In this document: positions 8,245-16,573 of the stretch, piece by piece
Layout of the letters: each line of letters starts with the position of its first letter
How positions within the stretch are numbered: position 1 is the first letter of the stretch
Origin: Streptomyces nodosus
Lineage (GTDB): Bacteria; Actinomycetota; Actinomycetes; Streptomycetales; Streptomycetaceae
Assembly (NCBI RefSeq): GCF_008704995.1
Contig: NZ_CP023747.1
Location: 806,001 to 870,000, forward strand
Reading direction: 5' to 3'
DNA: 64,000 nt
Program-made: the position numbers and the translations under genes
The notes under the pieces: generated by a model
The model's database searches: none
Told to the model about the DNA's origin: nothing
Seen by the model: the letters and a program-made list of their open reading frames with translations, nothing else

Positions 8245-9438
8245 ATGCGACTTGGGCCGCGCCTCGCCCGCGTCCGGCAGCCCTGGCACTCGAGCCTGGC
8301 GCTGGTGGTGATCCCCCTCGTGCTGATCGTGGCGATCACCGTGGCGGACATCCGCGCCCCCCAGAGCATCCATCTCGGCCCGCTGCTCGTCGTGGCCCCC
8401 GCCCTCACCACCTCGTTCGCCGGCTATCGGATGACGGCACTGATCGGGGCGCTGGCCGTGGGGGCCCAGGCCCTCATCTCCGAGGTCCAGGGTGGCTTCA
8501 ACCAGAACCATGTCGCCCAGCTCGTCGGGCTCGCCTTCCTGTCGGTCTTCGCCGTGTTCGTCCGGTTCCTGCGCGAGCGGCGCTCCGAGGAGCTGGCCCA
8601 GGTGCGGTCGGTGGCCGAGGCCGCGCAGCGGGCCCTGCTGCGTCCCCTCCCCGACCGGCTCGGCGCCCTGCACATCGCGTCCTCGTACCTGGCCGCGGAC
8701 AAGGAGGCCCGTATCGGCGGCGATCTGTACGCGACGGCCCGTACCGGCAGCCGTACGCGTCTGATCATCGGCGATGTCCGGGGGAAGGGGCTGGCCGCGG
8801 TCGGGGAGGCGGCCACCCTGCTCGGCTCGTTCCACGAGGCCGCCCACCAGTACGCCACGCTGCCCGCCCTGGCCGGCGCGCTGGACCGCAGCGTCCGCCG
8901 CTATCTCGCCGAGTTCCCGGAGAAGGACGAGGAGGCCCAGGAGCACTTCATCACCGCGCTCCTGATGGAGATCCCCGACAGCAGCCCCGTGATCCGTATG
9001 ATCAACTGCGGTCATCCGCCGCCCCTGCTGATCAGGTCCGGCCGCACGACACCGCTGATGAGCCCGGACCCGGCGCCCCCGCTGGGCATGTGGGACCTGG
9101 AGTCGGGCGACCACGGCACCCATACGTTCTCCTTCCGGCCCGGGGACACCCTGTTCCTCTACACGGACGGTGTCGTGGAGGCCCGTGACAGCAACCGCGC
9201 CTTCTACCCGCTGGAGGAACGGGTGGCCCTCTGGGGCAGGAGCAGCCCCAGGGCGCTCGTCCAGCGCATCGAGCAGGATCTGTGCGCCCACACCGACGGG
9301 GCGCTCGCCGACGACGCCGCGATCCTCGCCGTCCAGCGCACACCCCCGCCGCACACCGGACTGCACCTCAGCGATCTGGTCCACGCCGACGGCGTCCACG
9401 GGTGGGGCCAGGACCAGCGCGAGCAGGTCGAGGACTAG
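8245..9438 (+). CDS. Membrane SpoIIE-type (PP2C-like) phosphatase
   Basis: 397 residues from ATG 8245, which follows TTGGAG; an in-frame ATG at 8227 is possible. Three or four hydrophobic helices fill residues about 15-110, followed by a linker helix and a SpoIIE/PP2C domain (about 125-375). Metal-binding motifs are intact: GGDLY, GDVRGKG, LYTDGVVEARD and DDAAILAV. Proteins of this type dephosphorylate anti-sigma-factor antagonists and so release sigma factors under stress. There is no kinase domain in this protein, unlike its neighbour 9550-12015. Signal and target are unknown. Confidence 0.87.
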   Translation: MRLGPRLARVRQPWHSSLALVVIPLVLIVAITVADIRAPQSIHLGPLLVVAPALTTSFAGYRMTALIGALAVGAQALISEVQGGFNQNHVAQLVGLAFLSVFAVFVRFLRERRSEELAQVRSVAEAAQRALLRPLPDRLGALHIASSYLAADKEARIGGDLYATARTGSRTRLIIGDVRGKGLAAVGEAATLLGSFHEAAHQYATLPALAGALDRSVRRYLAEFPEKDEEAQEHFITALLMEIPDSSPVIRMINCGHPPPLLIRSGRTTPLMSPDPAPPLGMWDLESGDHGTHTFSFRPGDTLFLYTDGVVEARDSNRAFYPLEERVALWGRSSPRALVQRIEQDLCAHTDGALADDAAILAVQRTPPPHTGLHLSDLVHADGVHGWGQDQREQVED

Positions 9439-9549
9439 GTGTACGGCCCGGTCTGCGAGGCCGGGTACGGCGCGTCGTCCGCCGTCGCCGTGCGGTTGCG
9501 TCACCCCGATCGGCGGGCGGATCCTGATCCCGTTGGAGGGTGAGCGGCA

Positions 9550-12015
9550 TTGACGATTCCAGGACCCGAGATCTCTGCCGGTGAATTGCTCGGTCCGCTC
9601 CATGTGACGAGGGCGGCCGCAGTCGTTCTGGACGCCGGCGGCGTCGTCATCGGCTGGAGCCCTTCCGCCGAGCGACTCCTCGGTTACCCACCGGAAGAGG
9701 TGCTCGGGCGGCCTGCCGCGACCCTGGTGGCCCGGAAGGCCGGGACCCAGCCGGCACCGTGGATGCACACGGTCGGCGACCCCGGGTCGATCCGCAGTGC
9801 GGCGCTCAATCTGCGCCACCGGGACGGCCGCATCCTGCGTATGGCCACCACCATGTGCGCGGTGGCGCACGGCCCCGACGGTCCCGCGGTGGTGCTGCTG
9901 GCGGCGGACCTGGAGGAGCTGCGCAGCTGGGAGGCGCACCAGGCGATGCTGCGCGGTCTGGTCACCCAGTCACCGGTCTGGCTGACCATCTACGACCCCG
10001 AGCTGCGCGTGGTGTGGGCGAACGCCGTGGTGGACCGGGAGATGGGAGGGCCGCTCACGCCCTATGTCGGCCGCACCGTGGACGAGCTGTTTCCGCAGGG
10101 CCGGATACTGACCGAGCACCATCCCCCGACGCTGGCCGGGACGATGCTCCAGGTCCTCGAGGACGGTGTGCCCGTGATCGACCTGCACTATCTGGGCCGG
10201 GTGCCGGTCGCCCCGGAGTACGAGCGGGTCTGGTCCTGTTCCTACTACCGGTTGCTCGACGCACGGGGCGAACCGATCGGCGTGTGCGAGGAGGCGGTCG
10301 ACATCACCGAGCGCCACCGCGCCGAGCAGCGGCTGGCGCTGCTGGTGAGGGCCGGTTCCACCATCGGCACCTCCCTGGACGTGGTCCGTACGGCGACGGA
10401 GCTGGTCGAGGTGGTGGTGCCGCGGTTCGCGGACGCCGTCACCGTCGATCTGCTCCCGGAGGTCCTGGAGGGCATGGAACCCGCCGACCAGGGCGGCCCC
10501 CGGCAGGGGCTGCTCCGGGTGTGCGGGGGGCGGGGCGCGCAGCACACCGCCCGCCCGGCGGGGGGCACCTCCGTGGCGGCCGGGGAGCCCGTCGAGTACG
10601 CCTTCGCCTCTCCCCAGGCCCGCTGTCTGGCCTCGGGCCGGTCGATCGTGGAGAACGCCCCGGGCACACCGGCCGGGCACAGCGGAACCGGTGTCCACGC
10701 GCGCCTGTTCGTGCCGCTGAAGGCCCGCGGCACCGTGATGGGGCTGGTCACCTTTCTGCGCAGTCGTACGGCGGTGCCGTTCGACGCGGACGAGCACGAG
10801 CTGGCCGACGAGCTGGCCGCACGGACCGCCGTATGCATCGACAACGCCCGCCGGTACGCCCGGGAGTACGCGGCGGCCGTGACGCTCCAGCGCAGCCTGC
10901 TGCCCCAGCGGCTGCCGCCGCAGAGCGCGGTCGAGGCGGCGTACCGCTATCTGCCCGCCGACCGCCAGGTCGGCGTGGGCGGCGACTGGTTCGATGTCAT
11001 CCCGCTGTCCGGCACCCGGGTGGGACTGGTGGTCGGCGATGTGGTGGGCCATGGCCTGCGGGCCGCGGCCACCATGGGGCGGCTGCGCACCACCGTACGG
11101 GCCCTGGCCCAGCTGGATCTGGACCCCGATGAACTGCTGACCCGGCTGGCGGGCGTCGCCGGCCGGGGCGACCGGGACTCCCCGGACGACGGCGTCGGCG
11201 CGGAGGACGACGAGATCATCGGCGTCACCTGCCTCTACGCGGTCTACGACCCCATCTCCCGGCGGTGCAGCTGGTGCTCCGCGGGGCATCCGATGCCGGC
11301 GGTGGTCGACCCCGCCACCGGCCGTGTCTGCATCGCCGAACTGCCGTCCGGCCCGCCGCTGGGGCTGGGTGGTGCGACCTATGAGAACGCGGAGGTCGAG
11401 CTCGCCCCGGGCAGCGTGCTGGCCCTCTTCACCAACGGTCTGGTGGACTCCCGCACCGGAGGCGCCGGCGTCGGGCTGCACCGGCTGGTCCAGGTGCTCG
11501 CCCAGCACCGGCTCCCCCTGGAGAAGCTGTGCGACCGGGCGATGGCGGTGCTCCCCGTGGGACCGGTGAATGACGACGCGGCGCTGCTGCTGGTGCGCAC
11601 CCGGGTGCTGGACGCCCGCCAGGTGGCCTGCTGGACCCTGCCGGCCGACCCCAGCGTGGTGGCGCACGCCCGTACGGTGGCCGCCGCGCAGCTGGACGAG
11701 TGGGGGCTGCCCGAGCTGGCGTTCACCACGGAGCTGGTGGTGAGCGAGCTGGTCACCAACGCCATCCGTTACGCCTCGGGCCCGGTCCGTCTCAGGCTCA
11801 TCCGGGACCGGGCCCTGCTGTGCGAGGTCTCGGACAGCGGGCACACCTCACCGCATCTACGGCACGCGGCCGGCGACGAGGAGGGCGGACGCGGTCTGTT
11901 CCTGGTGGCCCAGACGACTCAGCGGTGGGGCACCCGTTACACCTCCGACGGCAAGACCATCTGGGCCGAACAGTCCCTCTCCCAGGCCGCATCGCCCCAG
12001 CACGCCGCCGCCTAG
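9550..12015 (+). CDS. PAS-PAS-GAF-SpoIIE-HATPase signalling protein
   Basis: 821 residues from TTG 9550, which follows GGAGGG. Order: PAS (about 15-125), second PAS (130-255) ending in the PAC-like GVCEEAVDITERH, GAF (about 270-435), SpoIIE/PP2C phosphatase (about 455-690), and an RsbW-like HATPase_c (about 700-810) with ELVTNAIRYA as N box and DEEGGRGLFLV as glycine loop. GGDWFD, GDVVGHG and NDDAALLLV are canonical, but the usual TDGL motif reads FTNGLV, an Asp-to-Asn change at a metal-ligand position. It combines anti-sigma kinase and antagonist phosphatase on one chain. Same length and order as the paralogue at 35169-37634. Confidence 0.9.
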   Translation: MTIPGPEISAGELLGPLHVTRAAAVVLDAGGVVIGWSPSAERLLGYPPEEVLGRPAATLVARKAGTQPAPWMHTVGDPGSIRSAALNLRHRDGRILRMATTMCAVAHGPDGPAVVLLAADLEELRSWEAHQAMLRGLVTQSPVWLTIYDPELRVVWANAVVDREMGGPLTPYVGRTVDELFPQGRILTEHHPPTLAGTMLQVLEDGVPVIDLHYLGRVPVAPEYERVWSCSYYRLLDARGEPIGVCEEAVDITERHRAEQRLALLVRAGSTIGTSLDVVRTATELVEVVVPRFADAVTVDLLPEVLEGMEPADQGGPRQGLLRVCGGRGAQHTARPAGGTSVAAGEPVEYAFASPQARCLASGRSIVENAPGTPAGHSGTGVHARLFVPLKARGTVMGLVTFLRSRTAVPFDADEHELADELAARTAVCIDNARRYAREYAAAVTLQRSLLPQRLPPQSAVEAAYRYLPADRQVGVGGDWFDVIPLSGTRVGLVVGDVVGHGLRAAATMGRLRTTVRALAQLDLDPDELLTRLAGVAGRGDRDSPDDGVGAEDDEIIGVTCLYAVYDPISRRCSWCSAGHPMPAVVDPATGRVCIAELPSGPPLGLGGATYENAEVELAPGSVLALFTNGLVDSRTGGAGVGLHRLVQVLAQHRLPLEKLCDRAMAVLPVGPVNDDAALLLVRTRVLDARQVACWTLPADPSVVAHARTVAAAQLDEWGLPELAFTTELVVSELVTNAIRYASGPVRLRLIRDRALLCEVSDSGHTSPHLRHAAGDEEGGRGLFLVAQTTQRWGTRYTSDGKTIWAEQSLSQAASPQHAAA

Positions 12016-12088
12016 CCGCCTCCTCTCGGGGGGAAAACGGGGCAGGCGGCCGGGTCCGGAGTGGTCAGCCGCACACCCGTTCCGGTCA

Positions 12089-12111
12089 TATAGTTGCGTA
12101 ATGTGGCAAAT
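12089..12111 (+). promoter_or_regulatory. -10-like TATAGT fused to TTGCGTAAT motif
   Basis: TATAGT (12089-12094) runs straight into TTGCGTAATGTGGCAAAT. Nearly the same arrangement, TACAGT then TTGCGTCATTGCGCAAT, precedes the FtsW-like gene. It lies 142 bp before the small ORF at 12236. Confidence 0.35.
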
Positions 12112-12130
12112 AGGTGGACTCTACTGAAGG

Positions 12131-12156
12131 GGAACATTTCGACGGGAGAACCCGTT
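12131..12156 (+). promoter_or_regulatory. Candidate ECF-sigma promoter (GGAAC-N17-CGTT)
   Basis: GGAAC at 12131-12135 and CGTT at 12153-12156 are separated by 17 bp, close to the SigE-type consensus GGAAC-N16/17-CGT. A transcript from here would start near 12163 and carry the strong ribosome site of the ORF at 12236. Confidence 0.35.
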
Positions 12157-12235
12157 GGAGACAGTCGTACGGGCGGAGGGTGCCTCGCGCCCCGAAACCC
12201 ACGGTGACCGCTGCGAGCGCAAGGAGGTGAACGGG

Positions 12236-12310
12236 ATGAGTCCCAGCAGCAGTAGTCCCAGTCCCCATCCCGTTGCACCCGGGGCGCCCGGCGGACACGC
12301 CACCGTCTGA
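12236..12310 (+). CDS. Micro-ORF, 24 residues, Ser/Pro-rich
   Basis: ATG 12236 sits six bases after AAGGAGGTG (12221-12229), one of the best Shine-Dalgarno sites in the window. The peptide is MSPSSSSPSPHP followed by VAPGAPGGHATV: Ser/Pro/Gly-rich, no charge except His. The same frame is open back to a TTG at 12155 (51 residues). No known family. It may be a real small protein, a leader for the 60-residue ORF at 12395, or a chance frame; the ribosome site is the argument for it. Confidence 0.4.
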   Translation: MSPSSSSPSPHPVAPGAPGGHATV

Positions 12311-12394
12311 CGGCGACCTCGACCGAAGGCGCCGGGCGGCACTCAGGTTCGCCGCCGGCTCGCCCACGGGTGCCGATCAGGCGGAGGTCACGCC

Positions 12395-12577
12395 ATGACG
12401 ATCACCATCACACTGCCCCGTATCCCGGGTGCCGCCGAGACCGAGCGGGTGCTGCGTCGGCTGCTGCCGGTCGCCAAGCCGCTCCTTCTCACCGTGGCCG
12501 ACGCCTACGGCCTCGGACTGCCGGTACGCATGCTGGAGCTGGGCCTCAAGATCACCCGCCCCGGCACGCAGGACTGA
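12395..12577 (+). CDS. Small hypothetical protein, 60 residues
   Basis: ATG 12395 follows GGAGG (12383-12387) by seven bases. The product starts MTITITLPRIPGAAE, then has an amphipathic to hydrophobic stretch (RVLRRLLPVAKPLLLTVADAY) and ends KITRPGTQD. It may sit at a membrane. No family recognised. It follows the 24-residue ORF by 84 bp and is followed by a possible 14-residue ORF (GTG 12607-12651, after TGGAGG) and a perfect 11-bp hairpin, so the three could share one transcript. Confidence 0.55.
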   Translation: MTITITLPRIPGAAETERVLRRLLPVAKPLLLTVADAYGLGLPVRMLELGLKITRPGTQD

Positions 12578-12731
12578 TCGACGGCACGGCTCCCTGGAGG
12601 CGCACGGTGAACGACCGGGTCCGTTCGGTTCACGGACATCCCGGCTCATGATCGCGCCAAAATAATCCCGCACGAACAAGAACGCGCATCGCCGATCAGC
12701 CACACGGCTACACTCGGCCGCCACCTGCCTC

Positions 12732-12766
12732 GCGTCCTGTGCCTCCCTCCCGGAAGCACAGGACGC
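12732..12766 (+). terminator. Terminator hairpin
   Basis: GCGTCCTGTGC (12732-12742) and GCACAGGACGC (12756-12766) form a perfect 11-bp stem with a 13-nt loop. It closes the small-ORF region. The stretch 12767-13063 that follows holds no gene I can support, only the PAP2 promoter region. Confidence 0.65.
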
Positions 12767-12941
12767 CGCTGTGCGCGGGGAGCGTCCGGACCACGGACCG
12801 CGCGGACCGCCGGGGATGCGCCGCGCTCGGCGACGCCGGACAGCCGGCGCGCGGTTTCCGCCACTTGGACGAGGCGCCCGGCAAGTGCAGGGGCGCCGAA
12901 CGCAGTTGGCGATGACAGCGGTCCGATCTTCACCTGGTACG

Positions 12942-12959
12942 GTCTACCACTCTGTAGAC
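12942..12959. promoter_or_regulatory. Inverted repeat GTCTAC-N6-GTAGAC before PAP2 gene
   Basis: Perfect 6-bp arms separated by CACTCT, 105 bp before the PAP2 start. The shape resembles BlaI/CopY or GntR-type operators. No regulator gene is adjacent, so the binder is unknown. Confidence 0.4.
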
Positions 12960-13063
12960 GTTCATTCACCGGACGTCTCGAATCAACCAGGATTTCGCTT
13001 TCTTGACGCTGTGCGTTCCCCCGGAGCGCTCCCGTACTCGGACCATGCCCGGAGATCCACCTC

Positions 13064-13681
13064 ATGACTTCCTCCCCGACCACCCAGGCACTCGACGGCG
13101 CGTCCATCAGCGGCGGGCTGTACACCGAGGTCACCGACTTCGCCCACCACACCGAGTGGCTGAACGAACCGGTCTCGGTCTACACCAGTTACGGCATGGG
13201 CCTGTTCGCGGTCCTTCTGCTGGTCGCCTGGTGGCGTGCCCGCCGGGAGGGAAGCAGGGTCATGGCCGCGACTTTGGCCACACCGGTGGCGGTGATACTC
13301 GCCTATGCGGTCAACAACACGTTCAAGTCCGTGGTCCAGGAGCCCCGTCCCTGTCGCGCCCTCCCCCACGCCTTTCTGATCGAGGAGTGCCCCCCGGCGG
13401 ACGACTACGCATTCCCGAGCAACCACACCACCGTGGCCTTCGCCTTCACCGTGGCCCTTCTGCTGATCAACCGGCAGCTCGGGGTCATCGCCCTGCTGGC
13501 CGCCGTGCTGATGGGAGCCTCGCGGGTCTATGTCGGTGCCCACTACCCCCATGACGTCCTGATCGGCGCCGTGATGGGAACGACCGTCGCCCTCGTCGTC
13601 ACCCTGGTCGCGCACCGGGTGGGCACCCCCCTCGTGGAGCGGATGCGCACGGGTGCCCTGCGTCCGCTGCTCACCTCGTAA
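13064..13681 (+). CDS. PAP2 family membrane phosphatase
   Basis: 205 residues with about five hydrophobic segments. The three PAP2 motifs are complete: KSVVQEPRP (88-96), PSNH (118-121) and SRVYVGAHYPHD (153-164), giving His121 and His160 as the expected catalytic pair with Asp164. This compact type acts on phosphatidate, undecaprenyl diphosphate or similar lipid phosphates at the outer face of the membrane. The gene stands alone, between a long 5' region with an inverted repeat and a 13-bp terminator. Which lipid is used cannot be told. Confidence 0.88.
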   Translation: MTSSPTTQALDGASISGGLYTEVTDFAHHTEWLNEPVSVYTSYGMGLFAVLLLVAWWRARREGSRVMAATLATPVAVILAYAVNNTFKSVVQEPRPCRALPHAFLIEECPPADDYAFPSNHTTVAFAFTVALLLINRQLGVIALLAAVLMGASRVYVGAHYPHDVLIGAVMGTTVALVVTLVAHRVGTPLVERMRTGALRPLLTS

Positions 13682-13754
13682 CTCCCCCTGCCCCGAGGCC
13701 GTCCGCGTCCCGGGGCTCCCGGTCGGCGGTCATCGTCCCCGTCCCACGCCTTCT

Positions 13755-13785
13755 CGCCCGGCTCATGCCCCGCATGAGCCGGGCG
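13755..13785 (+). terminator. Strong terminator after PAP2 gene
   Basis: CGCCCGGCTCATG (13755-13767) pairs perfectly with CATGAGCCGGGCG (13773-13785) around a 5-nt loop. A second 9-bp inverted repeat, CCCCCGGAT/ATCCGGGGG, follows at 13813-13843. Confidence 0.7.
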
Positions 13786-13871
13786 ACGTGCGTCCGGGGC
13801 GCATCTCACCGTCCCCCGGATGTGCGGGGCGTCGATCCGGGGGCCGTCGCCGGAACCGGAGATGATGGTTC

Positions 13872-13885
13872 TAAGATTGCGCAAG
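13872..13885 (+). promoter_or_regulatory. Promoter -10 with overlapping ATTGCGCAAG motif before terD
   Basis: TAAGAT (13872-13877) overlaps ATTGCGCAAG (13876-13885), 71 bp before the terD start. The same pairing of a TAnnnT hexamer with TTGCGCAA is seen before the two SEDS genes. Confidence 0.4.
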
Positions 13886-13955
13886 CACGAAACTGGCGCG
13901 GCGATGCCCCCGTACCGGTGTGGCATGCACGCGGAGAGCCGATGGAGGGAATCTC

Positions 13956-14531
13956 GTGGGTGTGACCTTGAGCAAGGGCGGCAATGTGTCGCTGAGCAAG
14001 GAGGCGCCGGGCCTGAGCAAGGTGACCGTCGGTCTGGGCTGGGCCGTGCGCACCACCACGGGTGCCGACTACGACCTCGACGCCTCCGCCCTGCTGTGTG
14101 ACGCCTCCGGGAGGGTCGTCTCCGACCAGCACTTCGTCTTCTTCAACAACCTGCGCAGCCCCGACGGCTCGGTCGAGCACTCCGGCGACAACCTCACCGG
14201 CGGTGGCCACGGCGACGACGAGCAGGTCCAGGTCGAGCTCGGTCTGGTTCCGGCCCAGGTCACCAAGATCGTCTTCCCGGTCTCCATCTATGAGGCGGAG
14301 CAGCGCGGCCAGAGCTTCGGCCAGGTCCGTGACGCCTTCATCCGTGTGGTGAACGCCGCGGACGACCGGGAGATCGCCCGCTACGACCTGACGGAGGACG
14401 CCTCGAGCGAGACGGCCATGGTCTTCGGCGAGCTCTACCGGCACGGCGACGAGTGGAAGTTCCGGGCCATCGGCCAGGGCTACGCCTCGGGCCTGCGCGG
14501 GATCGCCCAGGACTACGGCGTCAATGTGTGA
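13956..14531 (+). CDS. terD: TerD family stress protein
   Basis: 191 residues, exactly the usual TerD length when started at GTG 13956 (after GGAGGG), giving MGVTLSKGGNVSLSKEAP. Calcium-site blocks DYDLDAS and DNLTGGGHGDDEQ and the IYEAEQRGQSFGQVRDAFIRV segment are typical. TerD-domain proteins bind Ca2+ and are linked to tellurite and other envelope stress responses; streptomycetes have many copies with a role in differentiation. No other ter genes are nearby, so this is an isolated copy. It has its own promoter and a strong hairpin behind it. Confidence 0.92.
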   Translation: MGVTLSKGGNVSLSKEAPGLSKVTVGLGWAVRTTTGADYDLDASALLCDASGRVVSDQHFVFFNNLRSPDGSVEHSGDNLTGGGHGDDEQVQVELGLVPAQVTKIVFPVSIYEAEQRGQSFGQVRDAFIRVVNAADDREIARYDLTEDASSETAMVFGELYRHGDEWKFRAIGQGYASGLRGIAQDYGVNV

Positions 14532-14577
14532 CCGCACCATCCCCCGGACGGGGTGAACCGTCCACGACGGCCTCCGG

Positions 14578-14612
14578 AGCGGCCCGGGCCCCTGAAGGAT
14601 CCCCGGGCCGCT
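14578..14612 (+). terminator. Terminator after terD
   Basis: AGCGGCCCGGG (14578-14588) and CCCGGGCCGCT (14602-14612) form a perfect 11-bp stem, 47 bp after the terD stop. Confidence 0.7.
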
Positions 14613-14795
14613 TCGTACGGCCGCCGGGCCGTGCCCCGCGCGCCGCGCGGACCGGACCGTGACAGCACCTTTCCGCGGGTGGTGCCCGTCGGCACCGTGG
14701 GGCGCCCGGCGTAGAGTCCCGGAGGCCGGGATTCCGCTTCAGGGCGCACCAGCACGCCCGGCCCGTACGACGAATCGGTGAGGAGGACGGCCCGC

Positions 14796-15806
14796 ATGAC
14801 TGCCACCATGCCGCTGCTCGAGACGGCGACGGGGAGTCCACCGGAGCTCACGATGGGACGGCTGCTGTCGTCCTGGCAGCTGGATGTGCCCGCCCTGCTC
14901 CTCGTCGTGCTCCTGGGGACGCTCTACGGCTGGGGCGTACTGCGGCTCGGACGGCGGGGCGAAGCCTGGCCCCCGCTCCGCACCGCGGCCTTCGTCCTGA
15001 TCGGTCTCGGCACGCTCGTGGCGGCGACCATGTCCGCGCTGGCCGTGTACGACCGCTTCCTGTTCTGGCCGGCCGCGGTGCAGAACGTGCTCCTCGACCT
15101 GATCGCACCGCTCGGGCTGGCGCTGGGCGATCCGCTGCGGCTGGCCGTCCGCGCCCTGCCCGAGGGCCCGGCGGGACGGGTACGGCGGGCGATGACCGGA
15201 CGCGTGGTGCGGCTGCTCACCTTCCCCCTGGTCAGCACGGCTCTGGTGCTCGCCACCGAGCTCACCGTGTACTTCACCCCGTACTTCGAGACGGCCCTGG
15301 CCCACGGCTGGCTGCATGAGCTGATGTACCTGCATCTGCTGCTGGCGGGCGCCCTGTTCGTCGTGCCGATGCTCACCCATGAGGGCGCGCTGCCCGCCTG
15401 GTGCACCCATCCGGTGCGCGCGGCGCTGGTGTTCCTCGACGGGGTCGTCGACGCCGTGCCGGGCATCGTGGTGATGACCCATGGCACGCTGATCGCCGGG
15501 GCCTGGTATCTGCACCACGCCCCGCCCTGGGCGCCGGACGTACTGCGGGACCAGCAGCTCGGGGGCGGCGCGATGATCAGCATCGCCGAGCTGGTGGCCC
15601 TGCCGTTCCTGCTGGCGATCCTGGTGCAGTGGGCCCGTACCGAGCGCGCCGAGTCCGCCGTGCTGGACCGCCGTCTGGAGACGGAGCTGGTCCCGGCGGC
15701 CCCCGTGCCCGGACAGTCCCCGGGGCCGGAACTCGTCCGCCCCTGGTGGGAGACCGAGAACAGCGAGGTCGCCCGGCGCATCCGGCAGCAGGGCCCCGGG
15801 ACCTGA
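14796..15806 (+). CDS. ctaG: Cytochrome c oxidase assembly protein, CtaG/caa3-CtaG type
   Basis: 336 residues with about eight membrane segments, starting at ATG 14796 (AGGAGG lies 10 bases upstream, so the GTG at 14778 is less likely). The series LYGWGVLRLGRRG, YDRFLFWPAAVQNVLLDLIAPLGLALGDPLRLA, and HELMYLHLLLAGALFV with conserved histidines fits the caa3_CtaG family, which helps insert copper into cytochrome oxidase. No oxidase subunit genes are beside it. The soluble C-terminal tail ends in RPWWETENSEVARRIR, typical of actinobacterial members. Biological role inferred from family. Confidence 0.85.
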   Translation: MTATMPLLETATGSPPELTMGRLLSSWQLDVPALLLVVLLGTLYGWGVLRLGRRGEAWPPLRTAAFVLIGLGTLVAATMSALAVYDRFLFWPAAVQNVLLDLIAPLGLALGDPLRLAVRALPEGPAGRVRRAMTGRVVRLLTFPLVSTALVLATELTVYFTPYFETALAHGWLHELMYLHLLLAGALFVVPMLTHEGALPAWCTHPVRAALVFLDGVVDAVPGIVVMTHGTLIAGAWYLHHAPPWAPDVLRDQQLGGGAMISIAELVALPFLLAILVQWARTERAESAVLDRRLETELVPAAPVPGQSPGPELVRPWWETENSEVARRIRQQGPGT

Positions 15807-15824
15807 ACGCGGGGGACGCCCGCC

Positions 15825-15852
15825 TTGACGTAATAGGTGAACGTACTACGCT
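15825..15852 (+). promoter_or_regulatory. Promoter of CGNR regulator gene
   Basis: TTGACG (15825-15830), 16-bp spacer, TACGCT (15847-15852). The spacer and downstream part contain AGGTGA and, inverted, AGGTAAT, in an unusually AT-rich 35-bp patch, which suggests an operator over the promoter. Confidence 0.5.
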
Positions 15853-15865
15853 TATTACCTGAAAG

Positions 15866-16465
15866 GTGCATGAGGCGATGACCGTTACCGCAACCAGCCG
15901 TTATGGCGCCGGTGAGGCTCCCGGCGGGTTGCTGCTCGTGCAGGATCTGGCCAACACGATCCCCCACCCGCGGCCACCCGTGGGAAGCGATCTGCTCTCC
16001 GACGCGGCGACCGCCACGGACTGGCTGGCCGAGGCCGGCGGCCGCTGGTGTGCCGTACACGGTCTCGCCCGCCCCGTACCGACCGTCACGGACGACGACC
16101 TCTCCGCCGCCCGGCTGTTGCGTCACCGCATCAGACGGCTGCTGGGCGCGGAGGGCCCCCAGGAGCGGACCGGCCCGGCGATGGCGGCCGACGTCCGTAT
16201 CGAGGTCACGCCCGGACACGCCACCGTGGAGCCCCTCGGCACCGGGGTGGGCTGGCTCGCCTCGGCGGTCGCCGCCGAGTGCCTGCTCTCCCGCTGCCTG
16301 GGTGTCTGGACGCGGCTGAAGATCTGCCGCAACACGGCATGCGGGGTGGTCTTCTACGACCGCTCCCGCAACAGCAGCGGTGTGTGGCATGACGTGTCCG
16401 TCTGCGGGAACGCGGCGAACGTACGGGCCTTCCGCGCCCGCCGAACCGCCGGGAAGCCCCGTTGA
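15866..16465 (+). CDS. CGNR zinc-finger / ABATE domain regulator
   Basis: 199 residues. The N-terminal two thirds fits the ABATE (DUF1470) domain with LVQDLANTIPHP, and the C-terminus has the CGNR zinc finger: CRNTACGVVFYDRSRNSSG then CGNAANVRAFRARR. These proteins are treated as transcription factors, often self-regulated. The start could be ATG 15866 or ATG 15878; neither has ideal ribosome-site spacing. The two downstream genes on the same strand (membrane/lipid-related) may be its targets (inference). Confidence 0.88.
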   Translation: MHEAMTVTATSRYGAGEAPGGLLLVQDLANTIPHPRPPVGSDLLSDAATATDWLAEAGGRWCAVHGLARPVPTVTDDDLSAARLLRHRIRRLLGAEGPQERTGPAMAADVRIEVTPGHATVEPLGTGVGWLASAVAAECLLSRCLGVWTRLKICRNTACGVVFYDRSRNSSGVWHDVSVCGNAANVRAFRARRTAGKPR

Positions 16466-16573
16466 GGAGCGCCGTGCGACACACTCCCCGAGAAGAAGGC
16501 AGCCGCCAGGTCATCTCGCCCGGGTGATCCCGCCGAGGGCCGCGGCGGCAGCCGGAGAGAGTCGGGCCCCACC

